Below are positions 1 to 6,329 of a stretch of DNA of 9,804 bases, one piece after another. The DNA lies in contig JAFAQO010000153.1 of the NCBI GenBank assembly GCA_019246375.1, positions 1-9,804 on the forward strand. Reading direction: 5' to 3'. Under the pieces are notes generated by a model that did not search any database, was not told the DNA's origin, and worked only from the letters and a program-made list of their open reading frames with translations. The stretch comes from Mycobacterium sp. (GTDB lineage Bacteria > Actinomycetota > Actinomycetes > Mycobacteriales > Mycobacteriaceae). Both the position numbers and the translations under genes were made by a program. Every line of letters starts with the position of its first letter. The first letter of the stretch is position 1.

Positions 1-207
1 GCGATCATGAACCGATCGTTGACCATCAAGACCGGTCAATGCCATGTACAGCGCTACATGCGGCCCTTGCTCGACCGAATCCGCAAGGGCGACATTGATC
101 CAACGGTCATCATCAGTCACCACTTGGCGCTCGACGAGGCGCCACACGGATACGAAATCTTCAAGCACAAACAGGACAACTGCACCAAAGTCATTCTAAA
201 ACCGTAA
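1..207 (+). CDS. Zinc-dependent alcohol/formaldehyde dehydrogenase, C-terminal fragment (5' end outside window)
   Basis: The reading frame is open from base 1 and ends at TAA 205-207, so this is the last 68 residues of a longer gene. The segment KTGQCHVQRYMRPLLDRI, then DPTVIISHHLALDEAPHGYE and a lysine-rich end (FKHKQDNCTKVILKP), is the typical C-terminus of medium-chain zinc dehydrogenases of the glutathione-independent formaldehyde dehydrogenase type. These oxidise alcohols or formaldehyde with NAD in the cytoplasm. The zinc-binding and Rossmann parts lie upstream of the window, so substrate and activity cannot be judged. The ATG at 7 is an internal methionine, not the start. The PfpI gene begins 13 bp downstream, so the two are probably co-transcribed, and both fit a reactive-aldehyde or stress role. 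Family is confident, exact substrate is not. Confidence 0.85.
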   Translation, partial: AIMNRSLTIKTGQCHVQRYMRPLLDRIRKGDIDPTVIISHHLALDEAPHGYEIFKHKQDNCTKVILKP

Positions 208-212
208 AGGAG
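206..212 (+). promoter_or_regulatory. Ribosome binding site of the PfpI-family gene
   Basis: AAAGGAG lies 8 bases before ATG 221 and overlaps the stop codon of the upstream dehydrogenase. This fixes the start and suggests translational coupling between the two genes. Confidence 0.75.
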
Positions 213-220
213 CTCGAGCG

Positions 221-781
221 ATGGCAGTCCATCAATTGCAAGGCAAGAGAATCGCCTTCTTGGCGGCCGACGGCGTCGAGAAAGTGGAGCTGGAACAACC
301 GCGCGCAGCCCTGGAAGAAGCAGGCGCAGAGATTCAGCTGCTGTCTTTGAAGTCCGGCGAAATTCAGGCGCGCAACCATGATTTGGAGCCGGCCGGAACA
401 TTTCCGGTCGACCGTGAAGTGTCAGATGCGTCGGTCGACGACTTTGATGCACTGGTGCTGCCCGGCGGCACGGTCAACCCGGACAAGCTGCGTATGGACA
501 ACGCGGCCGTCTCGTTCGTGCGTGACTTCGTCGGCTCAGGAAAGCCGGTCGCTGCAATCTGCCACGGTCCGTTGACATTGGTCGAGGCCGGCGTGGCCAA
601 GGGCCGAACGCTGACTGCCTACCACAGCATTCGCACCGATCTGCGCAACGCCGGCGCCAATGTCGTCGACGAAGAAGTAGTGGTGGACGGCAACTTGATC
701 TCCAGCCGCTCACCGCGCGATCTCCCGGCGTTCTGCTCGACGATTGTGGAGGAATTCGCTGACGCGTCGATACGTGGGTGA
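221..781 (+). CDS. PfpI/DJ-1 family protein (type 1 glutamine amidotransferase fold)
   Basis: This 186-residue protein has the full length of the PfpI family, whose members act as deglycases, glyoxalase III-like enzymes or proteases on damaged proteins and reactive aldehydes. The start region KRIAFLAADGVEKVEL gives the conserved acidic residue E20 near the active site. LVLPGG at residues 78-83 and AAICHGP with the nucleophile C114 followed by H115 form the nucleophile elbow. The C-terminal half (LTAYHSIRTDLRNAGA, then VVVDGNLISSRSP at about 165-165+12) is typical of the family. A strong Shine-Dalgarno supports ATG 221. It follows the dehydrogenase by 13 bp and precedes the DUF2795 gene by 32 bp, so an operon is likely. 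No signal peptide is visible, so it is probably cytoplasmic. Reaction and substrate are not determined by sequence. Confidence 0.92.
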   Translation: MAVHQLQGKRIAFLAADGVEKVELEQPRAALEEAGAEIQLLSLKSGEIQARNHDLEPAGTFPVDREVSDASVDDFDALVLPGGTVNPDKLRMDNAAVSFVRDFVGSGKPVAAICHGPLTLVEAGVAKGRTLTAYHSIRTDLRNAGANVVDEEVVVDGNLISSRSPRDLPAFCSTIVEEFADASIRG

Positions 782-802
782 CGCGGCCCGCATGGACCAC
801 GG

Positions 803-809
803 AAAGGAG
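803..809 (+). promoter_or_regulatory. Ribosome binding site of the DUF2795 gene
   Basis: AAAGGAG lies 4 bases before ATG 814. It favours that start over the in-frame GTG at 778, which overlaps the end of the PfpI gene. Confidence 0.6.
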
Positions 810-813
810 CACC

Positions 814-1064
814 ATGGCGGCGTCTACGTTTACCACGCCTAGCCGACTTCGTCACTGTCTCAATGATGTTGGCTACCCAGCCGACAAAGACGCCCCACTC
901 GAAGCGGCTGCCCGCAACGGCTGCGATCACGAGACCGCTCGCGCGCTCCGGGCCATCCTGCCGCGCATCGGGTACATACCAAGCCAGGGCTGGCCCAAAG
1001 CGCCAAGGATGCCTCGCCGGTCAACCCGATTGTCGAGGAGTTGGGCCAGAATCGCGGTTCCTGA
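814..1064 (+). pseudogene. DUF2795 family gene, frameshifted
   Basis: From ATG 814 the protein begins MAASTFTTPSRLRHCLNDVG, then YPADKDAPLEAAARNGCDHE and TARALRAI. This is the usual DUF2795 pattern: a YPA-K-LxEAARRNGA-type helix-turn followed by ALRAIP. At about 957 the frame becomes wrong. The zero frame runs on to TGA 1087-1089 with unconvincing sequence. The frame one base back reads PAAHRVHTKPGLAQSAKDAS, then PVNPIVEELGQNRGS, and ends at TGA 1062-1064, which looks like a natural tail. One missing C in ATCCT would account for the shift. The usual tyrosine-containing segment after ALRAIP is also not visible, so a larger internal deletion is possible. DUF2795 has no firm function. The gene follows PfpI by 32 bp with a good Shine-Dalgarno. 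A sequencing error remains possible. Confidence 0.6.
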
Positions 1065-1181
1065 GTCACCGACCGGCGCCAACTGACTGCGGAGACAGAT
1101 CCGGTTTCAACACGGTTAAATGCGGGCATCAGTCACGACGAGCCGTGAGCGCCGCGGCGATCACGACGTCGAAAGGCCCGT

Positions 1182-1874
1182 GTGACAACCACCTACCTGC
1201 CCCCAGCCGGCTCATTGGCCGTCGACGGGGTGTACCCGCCGCAACACGACTCGCAGCTGCTCGTCGACACGATGGAACGCACCGCGCTGGTTCCGGGACG
1301 GCGGGTGCTGGACCTGTGCACAGGCAGCGGGTTCGTCGCGATCGCCGCCGCCGAAATGGGCGCAGCCAGCGTCACCGCGTTAGACATCTGCCCGCGCGCT
1401 GTCCGGTGTTCGCGGGGCAACGCCGTAGACGCCGGAGTTGACGTCGACGTTCGGGAAGGGTCATGGATGATAGCCCTCGGCTGCGCGCCGTTCGACGTCA
1501 TCGTTTCAAATCCGCCCTATGTGCCTACCCCACCGGAAGCCGACGCTACCTTGATCCCATCGTCGGCCGGCCCGGAATGGGCCTGGAATGGCGGTGTTAA
1601 CGGACGAATAGTTCTGGATCCGCTGTGCGAATCGGCATCAGAGTTGCTGTCCGACGGCGGCTCCATGCTATTAGTTCAGTCGGTGTTCGCCGACGTGGAA
1701 CGGTCTCTGGGCAAGTTGCGATCGACCGGCTTAGGCGCTGAAGTCGTTGCTTCTCAGTGGATTCCGTTCGGCCCAGTGCTCACTGCGCGGGCAAAGTGGT
1801 TAGAGGAAACCGGCCAGCTGCAGGCCGGATGCCGAGAAGAGGAGTTGGTTGTGATCCGGGCGGACAAGCCATGA
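1182..1874 (+). CDS. Class I SAM methyltransferase, HemK/MTQ2-like (NPPY motif)
   Basis: This 230-residue protein starts at GTG 1182, with GAAAGG at 1171-1176 as a modest ribosome site. Motif I is VLDLCTGSGFVAIAAAEMGA from residue 42, the SAM-binding loop. TALDIC at about 65-70 supplies the acidic ribose contact. VSNPPYVP with NPPY at 110-113 is the catalytic motif of methyltransferases that modify glutamine side-chain nitrogen or DNA adenine. The length and the lack of an N-terminal release-factor-binding domain place it with stand-alone HemK2/MTQ2-like proteins rather than PrmC, so its substrate is unknown. It belongs with the CDGSH gene downstream and the convergent diiron-enzyme gene. Its TGA (1872-1874) overlaps the ATG of the first MIRU reading frame, so translation can continue into the repeats. 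Confidence 0.9.
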   Translation: MTTTYLPPAGSLAVDGVYPPQHDSQLLVDTMERTALVPGRRVLDLCTGSGFVAIAAAEMGAASVTALDICPRAVRCSRGNAVDAGVDVDVREGSWMIALGCAPFDVIVSNPPYVPTPPEADATLIPSSAGPEWAWNGGVNGRIVLDPLCESASELLSDGGSMLLVQSVFADVERSLGKLRSTGLGAEVVASQWIPFGPVLTARAKWLEETGQLQAGCREEELVVIRADKP

Positions 1875-1927
1875 CCCGCGCCGGCGACAATCTAGCGGGC
1901 AGCGATGAGGAAGAGCGGCGCCCATGA
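1871..1927 (+). CDS. MIRU-encoded 18-residue reading frame, copy 1
   Basis: ATG 1871 to TGA 1925-1927 encodes MTRAGDNLAGSDEEERRP. The ATG overlaps the methyltransferase stop as ATGA, and the TGA overlaps the next ATG in the same way. The product is acidic in the middle and has no family. Its likely purpose is to keep ribosomes moving along the mRNA rather than to make a functional peptide. Whether it is translated is inferred only from the arrangement. Confidence 0.35.
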   Translation: MTRAGDNLAGSDEEERRP

Positions 1928-1976
1928 CCCGCGCCGGCGACGATGCAGAGCGAAGCGATGAGGAGGAGCGGCGCCC
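1871..1976 (+). repeat. Two tandem MIRU copies (53 bp each)
   Basis: Copy 1 is 1871-1923 and copy 2 is 1924-1976. Each begins ATGACCCGCGCCGGCGAC, ends with GAGCGGCGCCC, and is exactly 53 bp, with 46 of 53 positions identical by eye. Copy 2 matches the mycobacterial interspersed repetitive unit as I recall it from M. tuberculosis. MIRUs are known to insert at overlapping stop/start codons (TGA/ATG), which is the arrangement here: ATGA at 1871-1874, again at 1924-1927, and at 1977-1980. Copy 2 brings an AGGAGGAG run that can act as Shine-Dalgarno for the following CDGSH gene. Copy number at such loci often varies between strains. Confidence 0.93.
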
Positions 1977-1980
1977 ATGA
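1924..1980 (+). CDS. MIRU-encoded 18-residue reading frame, copy 2
   Basis: ATG 1924 to TGA 1978-1980 encodes MTRAGDDAERSDEEERRP, with the same ends as copy 1. Its stop overlaps the ATG of the CDGSH gene at 1977. The in-frame GATGAGGAAGAG segment of copy 1 lies upstream and could serve as its ribosome site. Translation is inferred, not shown. Confidence 0.35.
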   Translation: MTRAGDDAERSDEEERRP

Positions 1981-2192
1981 CCCGCGTGGAATCTCTTCGG
2001 GTGCAAGTAGTGCCCAACGGTCCGGTGCTGGTGCCCGGACCTGTTCGCATCGAAATGCCCGGCGGACGCATCGTGGAATCCGACCGGTTCATGGTGGCCA
2101 TCTGCACGTGTCGGCGCAGCAAGGACTATCCACTTTGCGACACCAGCCATCGCAGATGCCGGCCCGCCAGGTCACACGAGCGGTCGTCGTAA
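1977..2192 (+). CDS. CDGSH-type iron-sulfur protein (CDTSH variant)
   Basis: This 71-residue protein fits the small single-domain CDGSH family, which carries a redox-active 2Fe-2S cluster held by three cysteines and one histidine. The motif is AICTCRRSKDYPLCDTSH. The ligands are C43, C45, C54 and H58, in the standard pattern C-x-C-x2-S-x3-P-x-C-D-x-S-H. The usual glycine of CDGSH is threonine here, a change I recall as common in actinobacterial members. No membrane anchor is visible, so it should be cytoplasmic. ATG 1977 overlaps the stop of MIRU copy 2, with AGGAGGAG about 10 bases before it. Its last 21 bases overlap the end of the convergent diiron-enzyme gene. It may pass electrons to that enzyme, which is inference from proximity. 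Confidence 0.85.
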   Translation: MTRVESLRVQVVPNGPVLVPGPVRIEMPGGRIVESDRFMVAICTCRRSKDYPLCDTSHRRCRPARSHERSS

Positions 2193-3218
2193 CGACGTTT
2201 GGCCGGCTTTCCAGGCTCCAATCATGGCCTGCGCCAAGCGATCTTCGACCACTACGTGCGCTCGCATGCCGAATACCACGTCTTGGTCGAGTTGCGGCTC
2301 CCGAGCCACCAGATCACCGACCACATCGAGGCGCACCACCTGTTCGTGGACCGCGTCGGCTTCGACGTGCTCCCGATAGAACACAATGCATTCCGACGGC
2401 GCGTTCAGCCGCTGCAGGGCCTCCACCAGTCGGCGTGACCCAGGCGGTGAGGTGATCTCCGTCGACGCGAAGTGCCCGATAGCCGCACCACGTAACCAGC
2501 GGTGCAGCCCAAACATTGACATTAGGTTGACCACCGCCAGCGATTCGGCGGGAACCGCGTCGAGGTAACCGAGATACGTCGAGTCCAGTCCGGCCGCTTC
2601 CATCAAATCGGCGAAAAGCTGCTGGTGCAGATGCGGACCGCGCCCGGCGCCGTATTCGTCGAACTCGACCGCAACAAATGACGCCTTGGCTTGGCCGGTC
2701 AGGCGCGGAATCGCCCAGGCGTGCGGATCACCTTCCTTCAGGTGATACAGCGATCGATGCACGAAGTATTCGCGCATGTGCTCCCAGGTTCCGGCGTCGC
2801 GCAGGTAGTACGATGGGCCGTCGCCGTCGGCGGGTTCAATTGATAGCTCATCCATTTCGGCGACTGCGGTGTGGTCGGGTTCGATGGGCCCGACGTCTCG
2901 GCGCACCCCCGCCAGGAAGGCCCGCTCCAGTTGAGCGCGCAAGTGCAGCAGCGCGGGATTCCACTCCCAAGTTGGGTCGACACCGGCGAAACCCCGGTAG
3001 TGCAGCTCATAGCACATGTACAGCGCGAGCTGCACATCAAGGCCGTAAGGATCGGAATCACTCACAGAGGCCACTATGCGGGTGAGCTGGTCACGCGGCG
3101 CCGGTTCGGTGAGGCAGCGGCGAACCGCCATCGAGAGCGGTCCATGCGCTGCGGGAAGGCGCGGCTCAACGGCGACGTGTGTAGGAGTCACGCCGGGTAT
3201 GTACCCGTAATTTCGCAC
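2172..3218 (-). CDS. Iron-containing redox enzyme family protein, heme-oxygenase-like diiron oxidase fold
   Basis: This 348-residue protein resembles the iron-containing redox enzyme (Haem_oxygenase_2-like) family. From GTG 3218 the likely metal ligands are E188 and H198 in VEFDEYG...HLHQQLF, E254 in ASTEITSP, and H284-x3-D288-x2-H291 in REHVEADAVHE. The last pattern has the spacing seen in heme-oxygenase-like diiron oxidases such as CADD and SznF. These bind two irons, activate O2 and carry out oxidations or N-oxygenations. YELHYRG at 70-76 is another conserved patch. The substrate cannot be read from sequence. The start is uncertain: GTG 3191 (residue 10) is an alternative that overlaps an upstream TGA as GTGA, and neither has a clear Shine-Dalgarno. 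It converges on the CDGSH gene with a short overlap, and the IS lies 129 bp upstream of its start. Confidence 0.85.
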   Translation of the reverse strand: MRNYGYIPGVTPTHVAVEPRLPAAHGPLSMAVRRCLTEPAPRDQLTRIVASVSDSDPYGLDVQLALYMCYELHYRGFAGVDPTWEWNPALLHLRAQLERAFLAGVRRDVGPIEPDHTAVAEMDELSIEPADGDGPSYYLRDAGTWEHMREYFVHRSLYHLKEGDPHAWAIPRLTGQAKASFVAVEFDEYGAGRGPHLHQQLFADLMEAAGLDSTYLGYLDAVPAESLAVVNLMSMFGLHRWLRGAAIGHFASTEITSPPGSRRLVEALQRLNAPSECIVFYREHVEADAVHEQVVRLDVVGDLVAREPQLDQDVVFGMRAHVVVEDRLAQAMIGAWKAGQTSLRRPLV

Positions 3219-3347
3219 CCGTCAAACGGGGTCGCCGTCGAGCGCCCCGATCTGCTATCGAAGTAGCCGGCATGTAGGCGGGCTTGTCGGCGAGGTAGTG
3301 GCCGTGATGCGGATACCGCGACCCTGCCAAAGAGTTTCAGTCAGCCT
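3219..3347. other. Intergenic stretch between the diiron-enzyme gene and the insertion sequence
   Basis: These 129 bases should hold the promoter of the minus-strand diiron-enzyme gene, but I see no convincing -10/-35 pair. On the minus strand an open frame runs through it and ends GYFDSRSGRSTATPFDGCEI... at a TGA overlapping GTG 3191. It could be the 3' end of a gene cut by the insertion, or chance. No RNA gene is recognised. Confidence 0.3.
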
Positions 3348-3407
3348 GTTGCCTCACGTCAAGATGCGCGCGAAGGGGGATTCGTTGCCTCACGTAAACG
3401 TGCGCGC
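3348..3407 (+). repeat. Left IS end: two direct copies of the terminal motif
   Basis: The outer copy GTTGCCTCACGTCAAGATGC(GCGC) starts at 3348. The inner copy GTTGCCTCACGTAAACGTGC(GCGC) starts at 3384. The period is 36 bp. The outer copy contains the transposase stop codon at 3359-3361. They are likely transposase binding sites. Confidence 0.75.
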
Positions 3408-4612
3408 TTGTTAATTGGAGATTGGGCGCCGGGTGCAGCTTTGCTGGTGGTTAGGGTGAGGAGCTGGGCGGTCAGGGCTTGGACCTGGCGGTGGGTGGCG
3501 GCGGGATTGATCAGGGAGTAGGTCCGGGTCAGCGCCACGATGCGTTCCACGGTCATGGTTGGGTGATCGATTGCGCGATGAAATGGGGTGGTGGCTTTGT
3601 CGTGTTTCTTGGATACCTTGGCGCCGTGACGGACCTTGGAGATCAGTTTCTGCTGGGGGTAGAAGTAGTTGGTCGGTTTGGACTGCAACTGCCAGAGCTC
3701 GTTGACTAGCAACAGTTCTGCGGCGGTGTCGTAGCGGTGGTAGCCGACAACTGTGCGCACCACCGCCCAGTTCTTCTGCTCGACGTGACAGCCGTCGTTC
3801 TTATTGCCCGGCCGCGCTCGGGTGAAGGTGATCTGGCGGCCTTGGCACCATTGGAGCAGGTGGTCGTTGATGAATTCCGATCCGTTGTCAGAGTCCACAC
3901 CCAAGATCGGGAACGGCATCTTGCGGGCGATGTCATTGAGTGCGCCCAGCACGCATTTGGCGGTCTTGTCCGGCACTGAGCGATTCTCGGTCCAGCCCGT
4001 GGCGATGTCGGTGACCGTCAACGTAAATGCATGGTCTCCAGCCCGGTTGCCGCCGTCGTGCCAGACCAGGTCGATCTCGACGAACCCGGGTCGAGCGTCG
4101 TCCCACTCGGCCCAGGTGCGCACCGGGATCTGGCTCTTGAGCAGCGATCCCGGCTTTGTACCAACACGTCCCCTGAGCTGGTATTTGGCTCGCTCACCTG
4201 CCAGGCGGCGATCGACGGTGGCTGCCGACATCGACACCAACAGTGCGGCGGTGCCCTCGTCGATGGTCAGCTCTCCGAAATGACGCAGCACTGCCACCAG
4301 TTCGCTGAGCATTGGCGCTAGCCGTTTGCCGGCGGGCATTCCGAGCACTGTCCAGCAGACCGTTAGAGCCGCGATGACATCGGACCCGTACTTCACTGGC
4401 CGGGGACTACGCGCGGTGACGATCTTAGGCCGTAGCGCCGCTTTGAGCGCCTTGCGGGCATGGTTTCGGTGCCACCCGGTGTTGGCGCACAACTCGTCGA
4501 GAATCCGACTCTTACCGCGCTTACTCGCCAGCTGGTAGCGGGTCGCGGCCGTCTCGGTGATTGCTCTGCGCTCTGCCAACGTCAACCCCATCCACTGGGC
4601 GTACGCGCGCAT
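3359..4612 (-). CDS. DDE transposase with integrase catalytic core
   Basis: This 417-residue transposase has an N-terminal helix-turn-helix-like region ([20 protein letters not shown] at about 33-52) followed by basic sequence. The catalytic core of the retroviral-integrase type has D181 in [12 protein letters not shown]242 in [10 protein letters not shown] and E278 in GCHVEQKNW. That leaves exactly 35 residues between the second D and E, the classic DD35E spacing. All three acidic residues are present, no frameshift is seen, and the gene fills the element, so it may still be active. ATG 4612 lies in the inner right-end repeat, and the stop (TGA, 3361-3359) lies inside the outer left-end repeat. 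The start fits [21 protein letters not shown]8 is an alternative. Exact IS family is unsure. Confidence 0.9.
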   Translation of the reverse strand: MRAYAQWMGLTLAERRAITETAATRYQLASKRGKSRILDELCANTGWHRNHARKALKAALRPKIVTARSPRPVKYGSDVIAALTVCWTVLGMPAGKRLAPMLSELVAVLRHFGELTIDEGTAALLVSMSAATVDRRLAGERAKYQLRGRVGTKPGSLLKSQIPVRTWAEWDDARPGFVEIDLVWHDGGNRAGDHAFTLTVTDIATGWTENRSVPDKTAKCVLGALNDIARKMPFPILGVDSDNGSEFINDHLLQWCQGRQITFTRARPGNKNDGCHVEQKNWAVVRTVVGYHRYDTAAELLLVNELWQLQSKPTNYFYPQQKLISKVRHGAKVSKKHDKATTPFHRAIDHPTMTVERIVALTRTYSLINPAATHRQVQALTAQLLTLTTSKAAPGAQSPINKRARLREATNPPSRAS

Positions 4613-4663
4613 TTTCAGTGAGGCAACGAATCACCCTTTCGCGCGCATTTCTGACGAGTCAAC
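4605..4663 (-). repeat. Right IS end: two direct copies of the terminal motif
   Basis: Read on the minus strand, the outer copy starts at 4663 (GTTGACTCGTCAGAAATGCG) and the inner copy at 4627 (GTTGCCTCACTGAAAATGCG), again 36 bp apart. The ATG inside the inner copy (4612-4610) is the transposase start codon, so protein binding here could also shut off its own gene. Confidence 0.75.
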
Positions 4664-4669
4664 GCGGTC

Positions 4670-4682
4670 AGTGGAACCCACT
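4670..4682. promoter_or_regulatory. Short perfect dyad next to the 13E12 promoter
   Basis: AGTGG-AAC-CCACT is a 5-bp inverted repeat with a 3-base centre, directly upstream of and sharing one base with the TATAAT box. It could be an extra protein site or chance. No known regulator is recognised. Confidence 0.3.
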
Positions 4683-4687
4683 ATAAT
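4682..4687 (+). promoter_or_regulatory. Perfect -10 box (TATAAT) for a leaderless transcript
   Basis: TATAAT ends 7 bases before ATG 4695. A normal sigma-A start point 7-8 bases downstream would fall on or next to the A of the ATG. No Shine-Dalgarno precedes the gene, which fits a leaderless mRNA, common in mycobacteria. No good -35 is visible; that region (about 4659-4664) touches the IS border. Confidence 0.75.
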
Positions 4688-4702
4688 CGAAAGCATGTTC
4701 GA
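4687..4702. promoter_or_regulatory. LexA SOS box overlapping the -10 box and start codon
   Basis: TCGAAAGCATGTTCGA matches the mycobacterial LexA consensus TCGAAC-N4-GTTCGA at 11 of 12 fixed positions (one C to A). The site shares its first base with TATAAT and contains the ATG, so bound LexA would cover the promoter and start point. 13E12 family genes in M. tuberculosis are known members of the SOS regulon, which supports the call. Confidence 0.85.
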
Positions 4703-6329
4703 TACCTTCGCCGATTCCCTTGGCGCAGCAGGCATTGGGGGACCTGCGGAGATGGCCACCCTGGATCCGGCCGGCCTGGTGGCAGTGGTGGAGTCATCTC
4801 ACCGGGTGGAGTCGATGGTGGTGGCGCGTCGACTGGCCGCGGTGGCGGCGCTGTTGGCGCGTCGAGTGGCCGCGGCCGAGCAGGCTGACTCCAGGCGCGG
4901 CTACGCGGTAATCGACGGCTTCGAGCAGACGACGGCAGAGGTGGCTGCCGCGATGAATTTATCGCCGATGGCGGCAAGCTATCTGGTGTCGCATGCTGAG
5001 GCCCTTGATGTCCGATTGCCTCGAGTGGCGGCTCTCCTGGCCAAAGGCCGAACCGACTGGCGCACAGTTCGATTGATTATCAGCCGCACCGATCTGGTCA
5101 CCGATGACGAACTGATCGCCAAGCTCGACGAATCGCTCGCAGGGCGTATCGGCAAGTGGCACAGTTGGTCGCGGCAGCGAATCGTCAATGCCGTGGATGC
5201 CGCTGTGCGCGTCGCTGATCCTGACGCTGCCCGCGAGCGCCGCACCGCCGCCGAAGACGACCGCTACATCGCAACCAGCGCCACCGACCACGGGATGTCC
5301 GAGATCCACGGCACTGTGGCCGCGGCGGCCGCCACTGTGTTTGACCGGCGGCTCTCGGAGCTGGCCAAGCAGGTGTGCGCCGATGACCCGCGGACGCTGG
5401 ATCAGCGTCGCGCCGACGCGCTGGGCGCGTTGACCGAAGGGCGACGCCTTGTCTGTGCCTGCGGGCGATCCGAGTGCCCCACCCGCGCCGACGCTGCCAA
5501 CCATGATCGCGATCCGGCCGGTGCGCGGGTCGTCATCAACGTTGTGGCCAGTGATCAAACGGTCGACGGCGGGAGCTCCCAGGTCGGTTACCTAGAGGGC
5601 TACGGAGTCATTGATGCCGAGCAGGTGCGTGAATTGGCCGCCACGGCAGCTGTACGGTTCGCCGATGCACACACCACACCAGCAGATGCGTTGCGCTATC
5701 AGCCGTCGGCGGCGCTGGAGCGCGCGATCCGTTGCCGCGATTTGACCTGCCGGTTTCCCGGTTGCAGCAGACCGGCATCCTTTTGCGATGTCGACCACAC
5801 GATCCCGTTCAATAACGCCAACCCCAACGCAGGCGGGTTGACAGTTTGGTGGAACCTGAAATGCCTATGCCGCCTGCATCATCGACTCAAAACGTTTGGG
5901 GGATGGCGCGATAGGCAGTTGGCGGACGGCACCGTCATCTGGACTTCACCCGCCGGCCAAACCTATCGCACCGCCCCGGCAGGAGCAGACCTCTTCCCAC
6001 CGCTGCGGGCGCCGACGTGTGGGGCACCCACGCCCAACCGGCGCAGCCGTTCCAAGCAGCGCGCAAGTCGTATTGCCCGTGCCCGTAGCCACAATCGGGA
6101 GCAACGGCCCATCAACGAAGCACGCGAGCGGCTCAACGAGGCGCGTAAAGAGGAGATCGCTACACACAAGTTTCGAAATCATATGCGCGATATGCTGTTT
6201 CTGTTCAAGGGGACGCCGAGCACCAGCCCCTTTTGTACCTGGGTCAATGACCAGCGAGAACCCGAAGAACTTCCACCGGATTGGCGACCGCCGCCGCGAG
6301 AAGCGCTACCTGACGACCCACCCTTCTGA
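4695..6329 (+). CDS. 13E12 repeat family protein: DUF222 plus HNH endonuclease domain
   Basis: From ATG 4695 the product is 544 residues. The DUF222 part covers roughly residues 15-330 ([20 protein letters not shown] and alanine-rich helices). The HNH domain spans about 352-400, with C352/C357 ([12 protein letters not shown]), the DVDHTIPF motif with D367-H368, and [11 protein letters not shown] with C390, C392, H395 and H396. These are the expected zinc and catalytic positions, so the nuclease site looks intact. A basic, helical tail (about 430-500) and the ending LPDDPPF resemble M. tuberculosis REP13E12 proteins. The upstream in-frame ATG/GTG codons lie inside the IS and are rejected in favour of the start under the promoter and SOS box. 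Function is unproven; a DNA-damage-linked nuclease or a selfish element are both possible. Its end overlaps the end of ctpE by 24 bp. Confidence 0.92.
   Translation: MFDTFADSLGAAGIGGPAEMATLDPAGLVAVVESSHRVESMVVARRLAAVAALLARRVAAAEQADSRRGYAVIDGFEQTTAEVAAAMNLSPMAASYLVSHAEALDVRLPRVAALLAKGRTDWRTVRLIISRTDLVTDDELIAKLDESLAGRIGKWHSWSRQRIVNAVDAAVRVADPDAARERRTAAEDDRYIATSATDHGMSEIHGTVAAAAATVFDRRLSELAKQVCADDPRTLDQRRADALGALTEGRRLVCACGRSECPTRADAANHDRDPAGARVVINVVASDQTVDGGSSQVGYLEGYGVIDAEQVRELAATAAVRFADAHTTPADALRYQPSAALERAIRCRDLTCRFPGCSRPASFCDVDHTIPFNNANPNAGGLTVWWNLKCLCRLHHRLKTFGGWRDRQLADGTVIWTSPAGQTYRTAPAGADLFPPLRAPTCGAPTPNRRSRSKQRASRIARARSHNREQRPINEARERLNEARKEEIATHKFRNHMRDMLFLFKGTPSTSPFCTWVNDQREPEELPPDWRPPPREALPDDPPF

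Larger units (their letters stand above)
3348..4663 (-). mobile_element. Insertion sequence with double repeats at both ends (rve-type DDE transposase)
   Basis: The element is about 1.3 kb with one transposase gene on the minus strand. Its ends are inverted copies of each other: GTTGCCTCACGTCAAGATGC... at the left and, on the opposite strand, GTTGACTCGTCAGAAATGCG... at the right, both followed by GCGCGAARGGKGATTC. Each end then has a second inner copy of the motif 36 bp further in. I see no convincing target-site duplication next to 3348 and 4663 (AGCCT left, GCGGT right). The insertion may therefore be old, or the exact border off by a few bases. The transposase resembles the ISNCY/IS1202-like or IS481-related integrase type. 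The family is tentative. Confidence 0.8.

Noticed and set aside
1126..1160. Inverted repeat TCACG...CGTGA before the methyltransferase
   Set aside because: Five paired bases only, no T-run, not distinguishable from chance in GC-rich DNA.
863..1441. 192-residue plus-strand open frame spanning the DUF2795 tail and the methyltransferase start
   Set aside because: It is a high-GC shadow frame that crosses two real genes in another frame and is rich in arginine and alanine without domain features.
2184..2200. Small hairpin CGTCG-TAA-CGACG followed by TTT at the convergent gene ends
   Set aside because: A 5-bp stem with only three T's is too weak to call a terminator.
4557..4694. Upstream extension of the 13E12 gene into the IS
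   Set aside because: The frame is open by chance through the IS end; promoter, SOS box and family N-terminus all point to ATG 4695.
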